From NCEH01 sp040049195 (lineage in GTDB: Bacteria; Pseudomonadota; Alphaproteobacteria; Rhizobiales; Xanthobacteraceae), in the NCBI RefSeq assembly GCF_040049195.1, contig NZ_JBDZDL010000011.1: 64,000 bases of DNA, one strand, 5' to 3'. The number at the start of each line of letters is the position of its first letter. The first letter of the stretch is position 1. A program made the translations under genes and the position numbers. Under the pieces are notes generated by a model. That model worked only from the letters and a program-made list of their open reading frames with translations. It did not search any database and was not told where the DNA came from. Shown piece after piece: positions 1-9,243 of this stretch.

Positions 1-3000
1 ACGTTGCACTTCCGCCCCGGGCCCGGTCGCCAGCGCCATCGGAACGAATCCGAGAGAAGCGACGAGCGCTGTCATGAGAACCGGACGAAGGCGGGTCAGG
101 GCGCCCTCCCGCACAGCATCGACCATGGCCCTCCCCTCCTCCCGCAGGCGCTGGATGAAGGCGATGATGACGAGGCCGTTGAGCACCGCGACGCCCGACA
201 AGGCGATGAAACCGATGCCCGCGCTGATGGAGAGCGGGATATCCCGCAGCACCAACGCCGCTATGCCTCCGGTGAGCGCGAGCGGCACACCGGAAAATAC
301 CAACAATGCGTCGCCAACTGACCCGAAGCTCATGAAGAGTAGTAAGAAGATCAGCGCCAGAGCGATGGGAACGACGACAGCGAGGCGCTGGGTAGCAGAG
401 ACGAGCTGCTCGAATTGGCCACCCCATCCGATCCAGTAGCCCTCGGGAAGTTTTACCTTCTCGGCCACCTGCTTCTGGGCATCCGCCACGAAGGAACCGA
501 GGTCACGATCGCGGACGTTGGCGCTGACGACGATGCGTCGCTTTCCATCCTCGCGGCTGATTTGGTTCGGACCGGGGGAGATGGTCAGCGTTGCGAGGGC
601 GGACAGCGGGACATACCGGATCTGAGTCGCCGCCCCAGTGCCCCACACCGCTCGAACGGGCTGCGCCGAGCCGTTGGGGGGCGGAAGCGGAATGGGCAGA
701 TTGCGCAATGTCTCTATGTCGGTTCGCAATTCCTCCGGAAGACGAACGACGATGTTGAACCTTCGATCACCTTCGAAAAGGACCCCCGCGTCTCGCCCGC
801 CCACGGCGATCTCGATCAGTTCCTGCACCTCGGCAACGCTGACCCCGTAGCGGCCCATGGCAGCCCGGTTCAGAGCGACGGTGAGCATCGGCAAGCCGGA
901 GACTTGCTCGGTCTTCACGTCCGCCGCGCCGGGCACTTGCTGGAGCACTGCCTGCACCTGGTTGGCCACTTGAAGCAAGGCATCGAGATCATCGCCGAAG
1001 ATCTTCACGCCCACGTCGCTTCGGATGCCAGAGATTAGCTCGTTGAAGCGAAGCTGGATGGGCTGCGAGAGCTCATACGTGCTTCCCGCCACCTCCTCGG
1101 CCGCCTTTTCCACGTCCTCCATGACCTGGGCCTTGGTCTTGGATGGATCCGGCCATTCTTTGCGTGGCTTTAGAATGATGTAGCCGTCGGAAATGGAAGG
1201 CGGCATGGGGTCGGTCGCCACCTCCGCGGTACCGGAGCGTGCGAAGACGTCCTTCACTTCGGGCACCTTGAGCAACCTCTTTTCAAGGGCCTCCTGCATC
1301 TCAACGGACTGGCTCAGGCTCGTCCCGGGCACACGAAGCGCCTGGATGGCAGCGTCGCCTTCGTCCAGACTCGGGATAAACTCGCCGCCCATTCGGGACG
1401 CGGCAAGGCCGCTGACGATGACGAGGGCGGCTGCAGCCACGGCGACGACGCCGCGATAGTTGATGCAGGCGTCCAGCAGCGGGGTGTAGATGCGCCGGGC
1501 GCCGCGCATGATGAAGTTCTCATGCTCAGACACCCGCCCCGTGACGACGAGAGCAACGGCGGCAGGAACGAACGTCATGGAGAAGAGCGCGGCGCCGAGG
1601 AGCGCCATCAGCACGGTCACCGCCATGGGGGTGAACATCTTGCCCTCCACACCCGTCAGCGTGAGGACGGGCAGGTAGACGACGGCGATGATCATGGTGC
1701 CGAACAAGCTCGGCCGGATCACCTCCCTGGAGCCAGCAAGGATCGTCTCGAACCGCTCCGCCCGCGTGAGCAGGCGTCCCTTGCGGTGCTGCTCCTCGGC
1801 CAGGAGGCGCAGGCAGTTCTCAACGATGATGACCGCACCGTCGATGATGATGCCGAAGTCGATAGCCCCCAGGCTCATTAGATTCGCGCTGACCTTGTTC
1901 TCCACCATTCCTGTGATGGTAAAGAGCATGGCGAGCGGAATGACGAAGGCCGTGACAATGGCCGCCCGAATATTCCCGAGCAGAACGAACAACACGACGA
2001 TGACGAACAGCGCGCCTTCCACGAGGTTCTTCTCCACCGTCGCGATGGTAGCTTCCACGAGATGCGCCCGATCGTAGACCGTCCGTGCAATGACGCCTTC
2101 GGGAAGCGAACGGGAGATCTGCTTCAAGCGCTCTTCAACGCGTTGCGCCACCGTCTGACTGTTTTCCCCGATTAACAGCATCGTTGTACCGAGGACGGTC
2201 TCTTCGCCGTTCAGCGTGGCGGCACCCGTTCGCAGCTCCCTTCCTTCTCGAACCTCCGCCACGTCACTAATGCGGATCGGGGTCCCGGAATAGGAGCCGA
2301 TGACGATGTCTCGGATTTGAGCCTCGTCAGCCACCTGGCCCGGCGTGCGCACGAGATATTGCTCGCCGTTTCGTTCGATGTAGCCGGCGCCCACGTTGGC
2401 ATTGTTGGCCGCAAGTGCCGTCATCACGTCGCGGAACGAGATGCGGTAGGCCATGAGCCGAGCGGGATCCGGAAGCACATGGAATTGCTTCTCGAAACCG
2501 CCGATGGTGTTGACCTCGACCACCCCTTGCACGGTGCGGAGCTGGGGCTTGATGATCCAATCCTGGATGGTCCGCAGATCCGTGGGGCTATAGGCCTCGC
2601 CCGAGGGCTTTTTCGCCCCTTCCTTCGTTTCGACGGCATACATGTAGATCTCACCGAGGCCCGTGGAGATCGGACCCATGGCCGTCTCGGTGCCCGGCGG
2701 AAGCTGGTCCTTCGCCTGCTGAACACGCTCGTTCACGAGTTGCCGGGCGAAGTAGATGTCGATCCCGTCCCGGAACACGACGGTGACCTGGCTCAGCCCG
2801 TAGCGCGAAAGCGAGCGGGTGTATTGCAGGCCCGGCAGGCCGCCCATGGCGGTCTCCAGGGGGAAGGTGATGCGCTGTTCGACTTCCAGCGGAGAAAAGC
2901 CGGGCGCCGAGGTATTGATCTGAACCTGGACATTGGTGATGTCCGGCACTGCATCGATTGGCAGCCGGGTAAAGTTCCAGGCGCCGAATGCCGCGATACC

Positions 3001-3063
3001 GAGACAGGCCAACACTACCAGCCAACGCTGGCGGATGGAGAAAGCGAGGATGGCGTCGATCAT
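1..3063 (-). CDS. czcA: CzcA-type heavy-metal RND efflux pump (3' end off window)
   Basis: This is the inner-membrane proton antiporter of a heavy-metal efflux RND complex, which exports divalent cations (Co, Zn, Cd class) across the envelope with CzcB and CzcC. The frame opens with MIDAILAFSIRQRW and stays open to base 1, so the C-terminus lies outside the window. The TM4 signature DFGIIIDGAVIIVEN is present, with Asp402, Asp408 and Glu415 at the same numbers as the proton-relay residues reported for the Cupriavidus CzcA; this places it in the divalent-cation HME group rather than the Cu/Ag group. Its ATG overlaps the stop of the PII-like gene by 4 bases (ATGA), so it is translationally coupled in the czc operon. 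The exact metal cannot be read from sequence. Confidence 0.93.
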   Translation of the reverse strand, partial: MIDAILAFSIRQRWLVVLACLGIAAFGAWNFTRLPIDAVPDITNVQVQINTSAPGFSPLEVEQRITFPLETAMGGLPGLQYTRSLSRYGLSQVTVVFRDGIDIYFARQLVNERVQQAKDQLPPGTETAMGPISTGLGEIYMYAVETKEGAKKPSGEAYSPTDLRTIQDWIIKPQLRTVQGVVEVNTIGGFEKQFHVLPDPARLMAYRISFRDVMTALAANNANVGAGYIERNGEQYLVRTPGQVADEAQIRDIVIGSYSGTPIRISDVAEVREGRELRTGAATLNGEETVLGTTMLLIGENSQTVAQRVEERLKQISRSLPEGVIARTVYDRAHLVEATIATVEKNLVEGALFVIVVLFVLLGNIRAAIVTAFVIPLAMLFTITGMVENKVSANLMSLGAIDFGIIIDGAVIIVENCLRLLAEEQHRKGRLLTRAERFETILAGSREVIRPSLFGTMIIAVVYLPVLTLTGVEGKMFTPMAVTVLMALLGAALFSMTFVPAAVALVVTGRVSEHENFIMRGARRIYTPLLDACINYRGVVAVAAAALVIVSGLAASRMGGEFIPSLDEGDAAIQALRVPGTSLSQSVEMQEALEKRLLKVPEVKDVFARSGTAEVATDPMPPSISDGYIILKPRKEWPDPSKTKAQVMEDVEKAAEEVAGSTYELSQPIQLRFNELISGIRSDVGVKIFGDDLDALLQVANQVQAVLQQVPGAADVKTEQVSGLPMLTVALNRAAMGRYGVSVAEVQELIEIAVGGRDAGVLFEGDRRFNIVVRLPEELRTDIETLRNLPIPLPPPNGSAQPVRAVWGTGAATQIRYVPLSALATLTISPGPNQISREDGKRRIVVSANVRDRDLGSFVADAQKQVAEKVKLPEGYWIGWGGQFEQLVSATQRLAVVVPIALALIFLLLFMSFGSVGDALLVFSGVPLALTGGIAALVLRDIPLSISAGIGFIALSGVAVLNGLVIIAFIQRLREEGRAMVDAVREGALTRLRPVLMTALVASLGFVPMALATGPGAEVQR

Positions 3064-3428
3064 TGCAGGCCCTCCACGGGGCGGCGACCTCGACCAGCCT
3101 CACGAATGCGCATAAGCCCTTCGACCGGCGTAACGAAGATCACTCCGTCGCCTTTCCGTCCGGTCCAGGCTGCCTCCACCAAAGCTCGGGAGATGACCGC
3201 CACCGCATTGGCGGCGCAGACGATCTGCACCTGTAGATGGCGCTGATAAAGGAGGTCGGATTCGCTCGCGAGATATGTCCCGCCAGCGCCTCTACCCCGC
3301 CCTTGACCGCGGACCTCCGCGAGCGAGAAGCCCGGAAATTCGGGAAGCTCGTGCAGGGCCCGCACGACGCGCGCCTCGAGCAGCGGATGGATGTAAGCGG
3401 TGATGAGCTTCAACGTCTCAGTGCTCAT
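3060..3428 (-). CDS. PII-like signalling protein of the czc operon (PII-NG type)
   Basis: A 122-residue protein of the PII fold. It has the B-loop signature TGRKGDGVIFVTPVE (about residues 89-103) and ends with a basic RIRE-type tail, as in GlnB relatives. The loop that corresponds to the T-loop (about residues 38-55) is Gly/Arg rich and differs from classical GlnB. PII proteins encoded between the membrane fusion and pump genes of heavy-metal efflux operons are a known divergent group (PII-NG), thought to sense or bind the metal or control the pump; no mechanism can be read here. The start at 3428 is preferred because it overlaps the czcB stop by 11 bases; an upstream ATG at 3449 lies deeper inside czcB. 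Its stop overlaps the czcA start. Confidence 0.85.
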   Translation of the reverse strand: MSTETLKLITAYIHPLLEARVVRALHELPEFPGFSLAEVRGQGRGRGAGGTYLASESDLLYQRHLQVQIVCAANAVAVISRALVEAAWTGRKGDGVIFVTPVEGLMRIREAGRGRRPVEGLQ

Positions 3429-4389
3429 GGCTGGCACTCCCCTTGGCAAGCTCGGCCTTGATCACGAAGCTATTCTTGGCCGCATAGCTGTCTCCGGGCA
3501 TCAGTCCGAACAGCACCTCGGCCCAGTCTCCATCCCGTTCTCCGAGCTCCACGTCGCGCGGCTCGAAGGCATCGCCGTTCCGGACGAACACCACGTTGCG
3601 ACCATCCACGGTCTGAATCGCGTTCAAGCGGACGGCGAGATCCACGGGCTTTTCGGCCAACACGATCGTGCCGACAGCGAATAACCCCGGGCGGAGGCGC
3701 ATTCCATCGTTGGGGATGGCGACGCGGGCCAATGCACTCTGTGTATCCGCGGCCCCAATGGGCGAGACGTAAATGACTTTCCCTTGTATGGAAGGACCAC
3801 CGTCCTCCGGATCTATTTGGACGGGATCGCCAACACGGACCTTCGCGAAGTCCTTACGGTAGACGGAGAGATCCACCCAAAGAGTGGAAAGGTCGGCGAC
3901 AATGAAGGCGGGCTTCTGCTCCGAGACGTACTCGCCAAGCGCCACGCCGCGATCCACCACCGTTCCGGAGATCGGAGACTTCAGATCGTAGGTGGTCAGG
4001 CTTTGGTTGCTCTCGATGACGGCGAGGACGTCACCCTTGCTCACCGTGTCACCAAGGCGCTTGCGGATCTCGCGGACGATCCCGGGAAAGCGCGGCGCCA
4101 CCTGAACAATGGCTTCCTGGTTCGGCTGGACGAGACCGTTCAACCGCAGCTTTTGACGCAGTTTCTCTGGTCCCGCAGCTTCAAGACCGATGCCTGCCGC
4201 GGAGAGCTTGGCATCATTGAGCTCCACTGCACCTTCTGAATGACCCTCAGCTTCACCATGCCCGCTTTCGGCGGCTTGACTGGCGGTCGTCGTCGATGGG
4301 GGCTTATCTCTGAGAGCGTACAGCGTTCCGGCTCCGGCCACGAGGCCAAGCAGAAGCAGCGCCACGTCGCGTCGCGCCGAGCGGATCAT
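3418..4389 (-). CDS. czcB: CzcB-type membrane fusion protein
   Basis: Periplasmic adaptor of 323 residues that links the CzcA pump to the CzcC outer-membrane channel. The N-terminus has one hydrophobic anchor (RDVALLLLGLVAGAGTLYAL, about residues 7-26), then a His/Glu-rich stretch (SGHGEAEGHSEGA). The lipoyl-like half motifs surround a very short hairpin (QEAIVQVAPRFPGIVREI, then KGDVLAVIES and LKSPISGTVVDR), followed by beta-barrel and membrane-proximal regions. Ends in SHEH. Its stop overlaps the start of the PII-like gene and its ATG overlaps the czcC stop by 4 bases, so all are one transcript. Missing the long coiled hairpin is typical of the CzcB branch. Confidence 0.92.
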   Translation of the reverse strand: MIRSARRDVALLLLGLVAGAGTLYALRDKPPSTTTASQAAESGHGEAEGHSEGAVELNDAKLSAAGIGLEAAGPEKLRQKLRLNGLVQPNQEAIVQVAPRFPGIVREIRKRLGDTVSKGDVLAVIESNQSLTTYDLKSPISGTVVDRGVALGEYVSEQKPAFIVADLSTLWVDLSVYRKDFAKVRVGDPVQIDPEDGGPSIQGKVIYVSPIGAADTQSALARVAIPNDGMRLRPGLFAVGTIVLAEKPVDLAVRLNAIQTVDGRNVVFVRNGDAFEPRDVELGERDGDWAEVLFGLMPGDSYAAKNSFVIKAELAKGSASHEH

Positions 4390-5657
4390 TTGGACTTTCC
4401 TTTTGCGAAGGCTACCGGCCGGCCGGTCAGCCCCTCGAGGACCGCGAGGGCTGAATGGTAGGAAACGAGAGCGTCGAGCTCGCGTAGCGACGTGTCGGTC
4501 AACGATGATTGAGCATCAAGAAGTTCGAGCAGGGTGTACCGCCCTTCCGAGTAACCGCTCTCGATACCCTGAAAGGCATTCTTCGCGTCTGGGATCGTGG
4601 TGCCGCGCAGGATCTCGACTTCGTCAAACGACGCTTTCAGCGTGTCATAGGCCCTTCCCACCTGGGAAATGAGCGCGCTGCGCACGACGGCTTCCTCGGC
4701 CTCCGCCCGACGAAGGGCCTCGTTGGCCTCGATGATCCCGCCCTGGTTCTGATCGAATATCGGCAGCGGCATCGTCAGAGTGAACCGCATTCCGCTGTCG
4801 GCGGTCTCGTTGTAGTGGCGGTAGCCGATCCCCAAGCTCACGTCCGGAACCGCCTTGGCGCGAGCGCCGCTGACCTCGGCGCTTCGCTGTGCCTTCAGCG
4901 CGGTGAACCTTGTGAGTTGAGGATTTTCCTGGGCGGATCTCAGGATGATGTTGAGAGATGGCGGCATGCCGACGCGCACGAGATTGCCCGTCACCGCGCC
5001 AAACCTGGCCTCCTTCAGGCCCATGAGGAGAGCGAGCTCTCGCCGAGCCGTCACAAGAGAGACCGTCGCGCGTTCAAGCTCTATTCTGGCGAGGTCTGCC
5101 GCCACCTTGGCCCGCGAAATCTCCGCTGGCGATGACGCCCCAGCCTCGACCCGCTTTTGAAGAAGCGGAGTCCAGCGTTCGATGGCTCCAACTTGAGCCT
5201 TGAGGATATCCAAGCGCCGTTGTGCACTCAGCACAGTGACGAACGCAGCCGTGGTGTCGGCGAGAACCTGAAGGCGAACGGCTTCGCGTTCCCATCGGGC
5301 GACACCGACGCCGGCACTGGCGGCCGCAATCCTAGCTTCGCGCTTGCCGCCGAGCTCGACGAGCTGGCTGACCTGTAGCGTCTGCTCCGCAAGATCAAGG
5401 CCCTGATACGAACCCGAGCCAAAAGCATTATCGACCTCGGCCATGAGCGTGGGGTTTGGGAGGAAAGTGGCCTGCAAACTGCGGCCACCCGCCATACCGA
5501 TATCCCGCTCGGCAACTGTCAGCCGTGGGTTCGCGTTAAGCGCGCTGGAAAGCGCCTGGGCAAGCGTAAGGGGCCGCGGGGAAGCGGCAAGTGACGGCAT
5601 CGCGTGAAGCAGCGCAATCGCTGCCCCAAGCGCGAGCGCGCGGGCACGAAAAGACAT
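4386..5657 (-). CDS. czcC: CzcC/TolC-family outer-membrane efflux protein
   Basis: A 423-residue outer-membrane factor of the heavy-metal branch. A Sec signal peptide is clear (hydrophobic core LALGAAIALLHAMPSL, cleavage near LAA-SPRP). The protein then has the two repeated outer-membrane efflux domains, with LTLAQALSSALNANPRL at the front and long coiled helices rich in Ala, Arg and Glu. It would form the trimeric exit channel for CzcBA. It is the second gene of the minus-strand operon, 65 bases after the small secreted Cys/His protein, and is coupled to czcB by an ATGA overlap. Confidence 0.92.
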   Translation of the reverse strand: MSFRARALALGAAIALLHAMPSLAASPRPLTLAQALSSALNANPRLTVAERDIGMAGGRSLQATFLPNPTLMAEVDNAFGSGSYQGLDLAEQTLQVSQLVELGGKREARIAAASAGVGVARWEREAVRLQVLADTTAAFVTVLSAQRRLDILKAQVGAIERWTPLLQKRVEAGASSPAEISRAKVAADLARIELERATVSLVTARRELALLMGLKEARFGAVTGNLVRVGMPPSLNIILRSAQENPQLTRFTALKAQRSAEVSGARAKAVPDVSLGIGYRHYNETADSGMRFTLTMPLPIFDQNQGGIIEANEALRRAEAEEAVVRSALISQVGRAYDTLKASFDEVEILRGTTIPDAKNAFQGIESGYSEGRYTLLELLDAQSSLTDTSLRELDALVSYHSALAVLEGLTGRPVAFAKGKSK

Positions 5658-5722
5658 GATCCATTCCGGGCATGGGTCTGCATTGGCCGACGCAAGGCGT
5701 CAGCGCGCGACATACGGAAGGA

Positions 5723-6100
5723 TCAGGCTTTTGGGGGTCGGAACTCTGCGCCTGGCGCGCGGCCTGCGACCAGGTGAACTGGAAGCGCCTCGACAAGCTG
5801 CGGCACAACCACAGAGGCCGCATCCGACGGCGTGTCGATGATCGCCGTGCCGCATTTGTGGCAATCGTGATCGGCAGCAGGCAAGCTTGCCGGGTGGCCC
5901 GGTAGCTTCTTCGTCGCCACGATGGTCTGCATCGAGCCATCCGTCATCGCAACGATAGCATCCGCGTCATTGACGTGATGCGCTTTGACCGCAGCGGCGA
6001 GGGGATCGAAAGCCAGGCACATCAGCACGAACAAAACCACCACCCGGCGGATCGCGGGGCGGAGTTTGGTGCGGAAGGCATGTGCAAGGCTGCAATGCAT
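5723..6100 (-). CDS. small secreted Cys/His protein at the head of the czc operon
   Basis: A protein of about 125 residues with an N-terminal hydrophobic segment (RRVVVLFVLMCLAFDPLAAA) that looks like a signal peptide or anchor. Downstream lies a possible metal-binding motif, ADHDCHKCGTA. The C-terminus ends in PPKA, reminiscent of the ending of DUF2946 proteins. It is the first gene of the czc operon, the place held by CzcI-type or DUF2946-type periplasmic metal proteins elsewhere, so a periplasmic metal-sensing or metal-handling role is an inference. I chose the ATG at 6100 because the signal peptide follows directly; an in-frame ATG at 6169 adds 23 unremarkable residues. Family assignment is tentative. 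Confidence 0.6.
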   Translation of the reverse strand: MHCSLAHAFRTKLRPAIRRVVVLFVLMCLAFDPLAAAVKAHHVNDADAIVAMTDGSMQTIVATKKLPGHPASLPAADHDCHKCGTAIIDTPSDAASVVVPQLVEALPVHLVAGRAPGAEFRPPKA

Positions 6101-6285
6101 GCGCCAGACAGACCCTAGGCGTCGCGTAATGTCAACCCGATTGATGAACGGCGTGTCACTTTGGCCCACGCGCGAATGACTAGCTTCACCTTATCATTTA
6201 ATGAAGATGCAAAGTATCCATCGAGGCGGTGCGATACTCTCGGAGCAGCCGCGCGCGCTCGGTTTGAGCCATGCGAGCGCAAGCC

Positions 6286-6729
6286 TCAGCATGCCGTTCC
6301 CTTAGGGCCCACATGATGGTGGCATTCGCCGTGGTCGGCCAGGATCTCGATCACCCGGCATTCGCCGACCTTGCCGTGCGAGCATCCCATGATCATGCGC
6401 TCGAGCTCCTTCTTCAGCGCCGTGAGGCTCGCAATTCGCTGCTTCACCTCCACCAGGCGAGCCCGAGCGATCTCGTCCGCCGTCTCGCAGGACTGGCCCG
6501 GATCATCCTGAAGGGCGAGAAGGGCGCGGATGGCATCAACCTCGAAGCCGAGCTCACGGGCGTGCCTGATGAAGGTCAGGCGCCGCAGGTCTTCGGCTCC
6601 ATAGAGCCGGCGATTCCCTTCCGTTCTCGGGAGCGGTGGCATCAGTCCGATCTGCTCATAGAAGCGAATCGTGGGCACCTTCACGCCGCTGGCTTTCGCT
6701 GCTTCGCCGATGGAAACGTCTTTGGACAT
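6286..6729 (-). CDS. MerR-family metal-responsive regulator (Zn/Cd/Pb type)
   Basis: A 147-residue regulator with the MerR winged helix (VSIGEAAKASGVKVPTIRFYEQIGLM, then RTEGNRRLYGAEDLRRL), a dimerisation helix and a C-terminal metal loop. Cys81 sits where divalent-metal sensors have a Cys and Cu(I)/Ag(I) sensors have a Ser. Cys116 and Cys124 frame the loop GCSHGKVGEC, and the tail adds a HGECHHHVG cluster. This points to Zn, Cd or Pb sensing, as in ZntR, CadR and PbrR. It is transcribed away from the P-type ATPase over a 64-base region that carries a MerR-type promoter. The start at 6729 is chosen by the MerR N-terminus. Confidence 0.9.
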   Translation of the reverse strand: MSKDVSIGEAAKASGVKVPTIRFYEQIGLMPPLPRTEGNRRLYGAEDLRRLTFIRHARELGFEVDAIRALLALQDDPGQSCETADEIARARLVEVKQRIASLTALKKELERMIMGCSHGKVGECRVIEILADHGECHHHVGPKGTAC

Positions 6730-6734
6730 TCCTC

Positions 6735-6765
6735 TTGCTCCTCTAGTCGCTAGAGGATGTAGGGT
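6735..6765 (+). promoter_or_regulatory. MerR-type promoter and operator of the P-type ATPase gene
   Basis: A -35-like TTGCTC (6735-6740) and a -10-like TAGGGT (6760-6765) are separated by 19 bases, the long spacer typical of promoters that MerR proteins untwist. Within the spacer lies a perfect inverted repeat, CCTCTAG-TCG-CTAGAGG (6740-6756). The site lies between the divergent regulator start (6729) and the ATPase start (6794). Confidence 0.75.
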
Positions 6766-6793
6766 CGCCCGACACGATGCGAAAGGGCACACC

Positions 6794-9106
6794 ATGAACG
6801 CTCCAAGCCTTCAGACCCGTTTCCGGGTCGGCGGGATGGACTGCGCCTCATGCGCGGCGAAGATCGACGCCGCGGCGAGCCGAATTCCGGGCGTTGAAAA
6901 GGTGACGATCTCCGTGACCGCAGGGACCATGCTTGTGCGCCATGCGCCCGACAGCGACCTAATGGCGCTGCGCAAGCGCGTCGCCAGCCTGGGCTACGAG
7001 GTCGCTCCCATCGAGGCATTGGTTCACGCCGGCCACCCTCAGGGCGCCGGCGGCACGGGATCGGCACAGCGGAAGCCGCACGAGACGGACACCTATTGTG
7101 GAAATGACCACAACCATGGGCATGATCATGGTGCCCATCCTCATCATCACCATGGTGTTGAACAGGATGATGGTCACCACCGTGGCGACGGTGCGAAGGC
7201 CATGGACCTCCATGGACACGACCATGGTCCGACGGAAGGACCATGGTGGAAGTCTGGCAAGGCCCGCCTGACCCTTCTCAGCGGATTGGCCCTCGTGGCC
7301 GCCTTCGCTGTAGGAAAGCTGGTTCCCTCCATCGAAGGCCCGGCCTTCATCGTCGCCATGCTCATCGGACTGGTGCCCATCGCCCGCCGCGCCGTCATGG
7401 CGGCGGTCAACGGCATGCCGTTCACCATCGAGATGCTGATGACCATCGCGGCCGTCGGCGCGGTCGTCATCGGCGCCGCCGAGGAAGCGGCCGCCGTGGT
7501 GTTCCTGTTCCTGGTGGGCGAGCTTCTGGAAGGCGTCGCAGCCGGCCGGGCGCGCGCCAGTATCCGATCCCTCACCGCCCTGGTGCCCAAGACGGCCCTG
7601 CTGGAGGGGAGCACCGGAACGCGGGAGGTCCCGGCCACCAGCCTCGCCGTTGACGATGTGATCCTGGTCCGTCCCGGCGATCGGATCCCCGCCGACGGGG
7701 TTATCCTTTCCGGGGAGAGCTCCATCGATGAGGCACCCGTCACCGGGGAGAGCACGCCGGTGCTGAAGGGACCCGATGCCACCGTCTTCGCTGGCACCGT
7801 GAACGGGGACGGAGCCATCCGGGTCCGCGTGACCGCCACGGCGGAGGACAACACAATCGCCCGGGTCGTGAAGCTCGTAGAGGAAGCGCAGGAATCCAAG
7901 GCGCCCACAGAACGCTTCATCGACCGCTTCTCGCGCTATTACACGCCCGGCGTCGTGGTGGTCGCGGCACTCATCGCCGTCATCCCTCCGCTCCTGTTCG
8001 GCGGCGGCTGGGATGAATGGGTCTACAAGGGCCTCGCCATCCTGCTGATCGGCTGCCCATGCGCTCTCGTGATCTCGACGCCTGCCGCCATCGCGGCCGG
8101 ACTGTCCGCCGGAGCGCGTCGCGGCCTCCTGATGAAGGGCGGCGCCGTCCTCGAAGGTCTGAGGAAGGTGACTACTGTCTGCTTCGACAAGACGGGGACC
8201 CTCACCGAGGGCAAGCCCAAGGTCACCGACGTGATCAGCTTCGGAAAGCCGGAACAGGACGTCGTCAGGCTCGCGGCCGCCTTGGAGACCGGCTCCAGCC
8301 ATCCCCTCGCCAAGGCGATCCTGGAGCGTGCGCAGACGGATGGAGCGGCAATCCCCCTCGCCGTCGACGGGAAGGCGCTGGGCGGAAAAGGCGTCACCGC
8401 GAATGTTGAGGGAATGGAGATCTTCCTCGGATCTCCCAAGGCAGCGGCCGAGCGGACTGCCCTGCCCCCGGATGCGCTCTCGCGGATCGCCGCATTGAAC
8501 GACGAGGGCAAGACCGTCTCGATGCTGGTAGTCGACGGTGCCGTGGCCGGTGCCATCGCCATGCGCGACGAGCCGCGCGCGGATGCCCAGAAGGGCCTGA
8601 AGGTGCTGGCGGACGCAGGCATCCGGACCCTCATGCTCACCGGCGACAATGCGCGCACCGCGACCGCCATCGGCAAGCAGCTCGGCATCGAGGTGTGCGC
8701 CGAGCTTCTGCCGCAGGACAAGCAGCGCATCGTCGGCGAACTGAAGGCACAGGGCCTCGTGGTGGCGAAGGTGGGCGACGGCATCAACGACGCCCCTGCC
8801 CTCGCTGCGGCGGATGTGGGCATCGCCATGGGCGGGGGCACGGATGTAGCGCTCGAAACGGCCGATGCCGCCATCCTCCATGGCCGGGTGAAGGACGTGG
8901 CCACCATGGTGGACCTCTCCGATCGGACCATGGGCAACATCCGGCAGAACATCACCATCGCCCTCGGGCTGAAGGCGGTGTTCCTTGTGACGACCGTGAT
9001 CGGCATCACCGGCCTGTGGCCCGCCATCCTGGCCGACACGGGCGCGACCGTGCTGGTGACGATGAATGCCCTTCGGCTTCTTGGCTACAAGCCGCCAACC
9101 GCCTAG
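6794..9106 (+). CDS. zntA: Zn/Cd/Pb-translocating P1B-type ATPase
   Basis: A 770-residue heavy-metal ATPase that exports Zn2+, Cd2+ or Pb2+ from the cytoplasm. An N-terminal HMA domain carries GMDCASC (Cys17, Cys20). It is followed by a long His-rich linker (about residues 97-150, with several HGHDHG and HHHH clusters), which could store or sense zinc. The core has the CPC metal site in TM6 (Cys421-Pro-Cys423), the phosphorylation motif DKTGTLTEG (Asp465), the SSHPLAKAI motif that holds the conserved HP, and the hinge GDGINDAPAL. The start at 6794 follows a GAAAGGG ribosome site and gives the usual start before the HMA domain. It is divergent from the MerR regulator. Confidence 0.95.
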   Translation: MNAPSLQTRFRVGGMDCASCAAKIDAAASRIPGVEKVTISVTAGTMLVRHAPDSDLMALRKRVASLGYEVAPIEALVHAGHPQGAGGTGSAQRKPHETDTYCGNDHNHGHDHGAHPHHHHGVEQDDGHHRGDGAKAMDLHGHDHGPTEGPWWKSGKARLTLLSGLALVAAFAVGKLVPSIEGPAFIVAMLIGLVPIARRAVMAAVNGMPFTIEMLMTIAAVGAVVIGAAEEAAAVVFLFLVGELLEGVAAGRARASIRSLTALVPKTALLEGSTGTREVPATSLAVDDVILVRPGDRIPADGVILSGESSIDEAPVTGESTPVLKGPDATVFAGTVNGDGAIRVRVTATAEDNTIARVVKLVEEAQESKAPTERFIDRFSRYYTPGVVVVAALIAVIPPLLFGGGWDEWVYKGLAILLIGCPCALVISTPAAIAAGLSAGARRGLLMKGGAVLEGLRKVTTVCFDKTGTLTEGKPKVTDVISFGKPEQDVVRLAAALETGSSHPLAKAILERAQTDGAAIPLAVDGKALGGKGVTANVEGMEIFLGSPKAAAERTALPPDALSRIAALNDEGKTVSMLVVDGAVAGAIAMRDEPRADAQKGLKVLADAGIRTLMLTGDNARTATAIGKQLGIEVCAELLPQDKQRIVGELKAQGLVVAKVGDGINDAPALAAADVGIAMGGGTDVALETADAAILHGRVKDVATMVDLSDRTMGNIRQNITIALGLKAVFLVTTVIGITGLWPAILADTGATVLVTMNALRLLGYKPPTA

Positions 9107-9243
9107 ACGATAGCGGGCCATGGTCCGCTTCGAGAGCCCGGGTTGAACGGCGGCCGAGTTGTGCCCATTCCAGATCGCGGCATATCCACGCTGCCGTCCC
9201 GCGGGCTCATGCAAGTCCGCTGTCCGAATGGTGAGGATGCGAG

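Noticed and set aside
6959..9214. Long minus-strand open frame (751 codons) across the P-type ATPase
   Set aside because: It is the antisense of a clear ATPase gene in GC-rich DNA; the predicted protein is Gly/Asp/His-rich with no domain.
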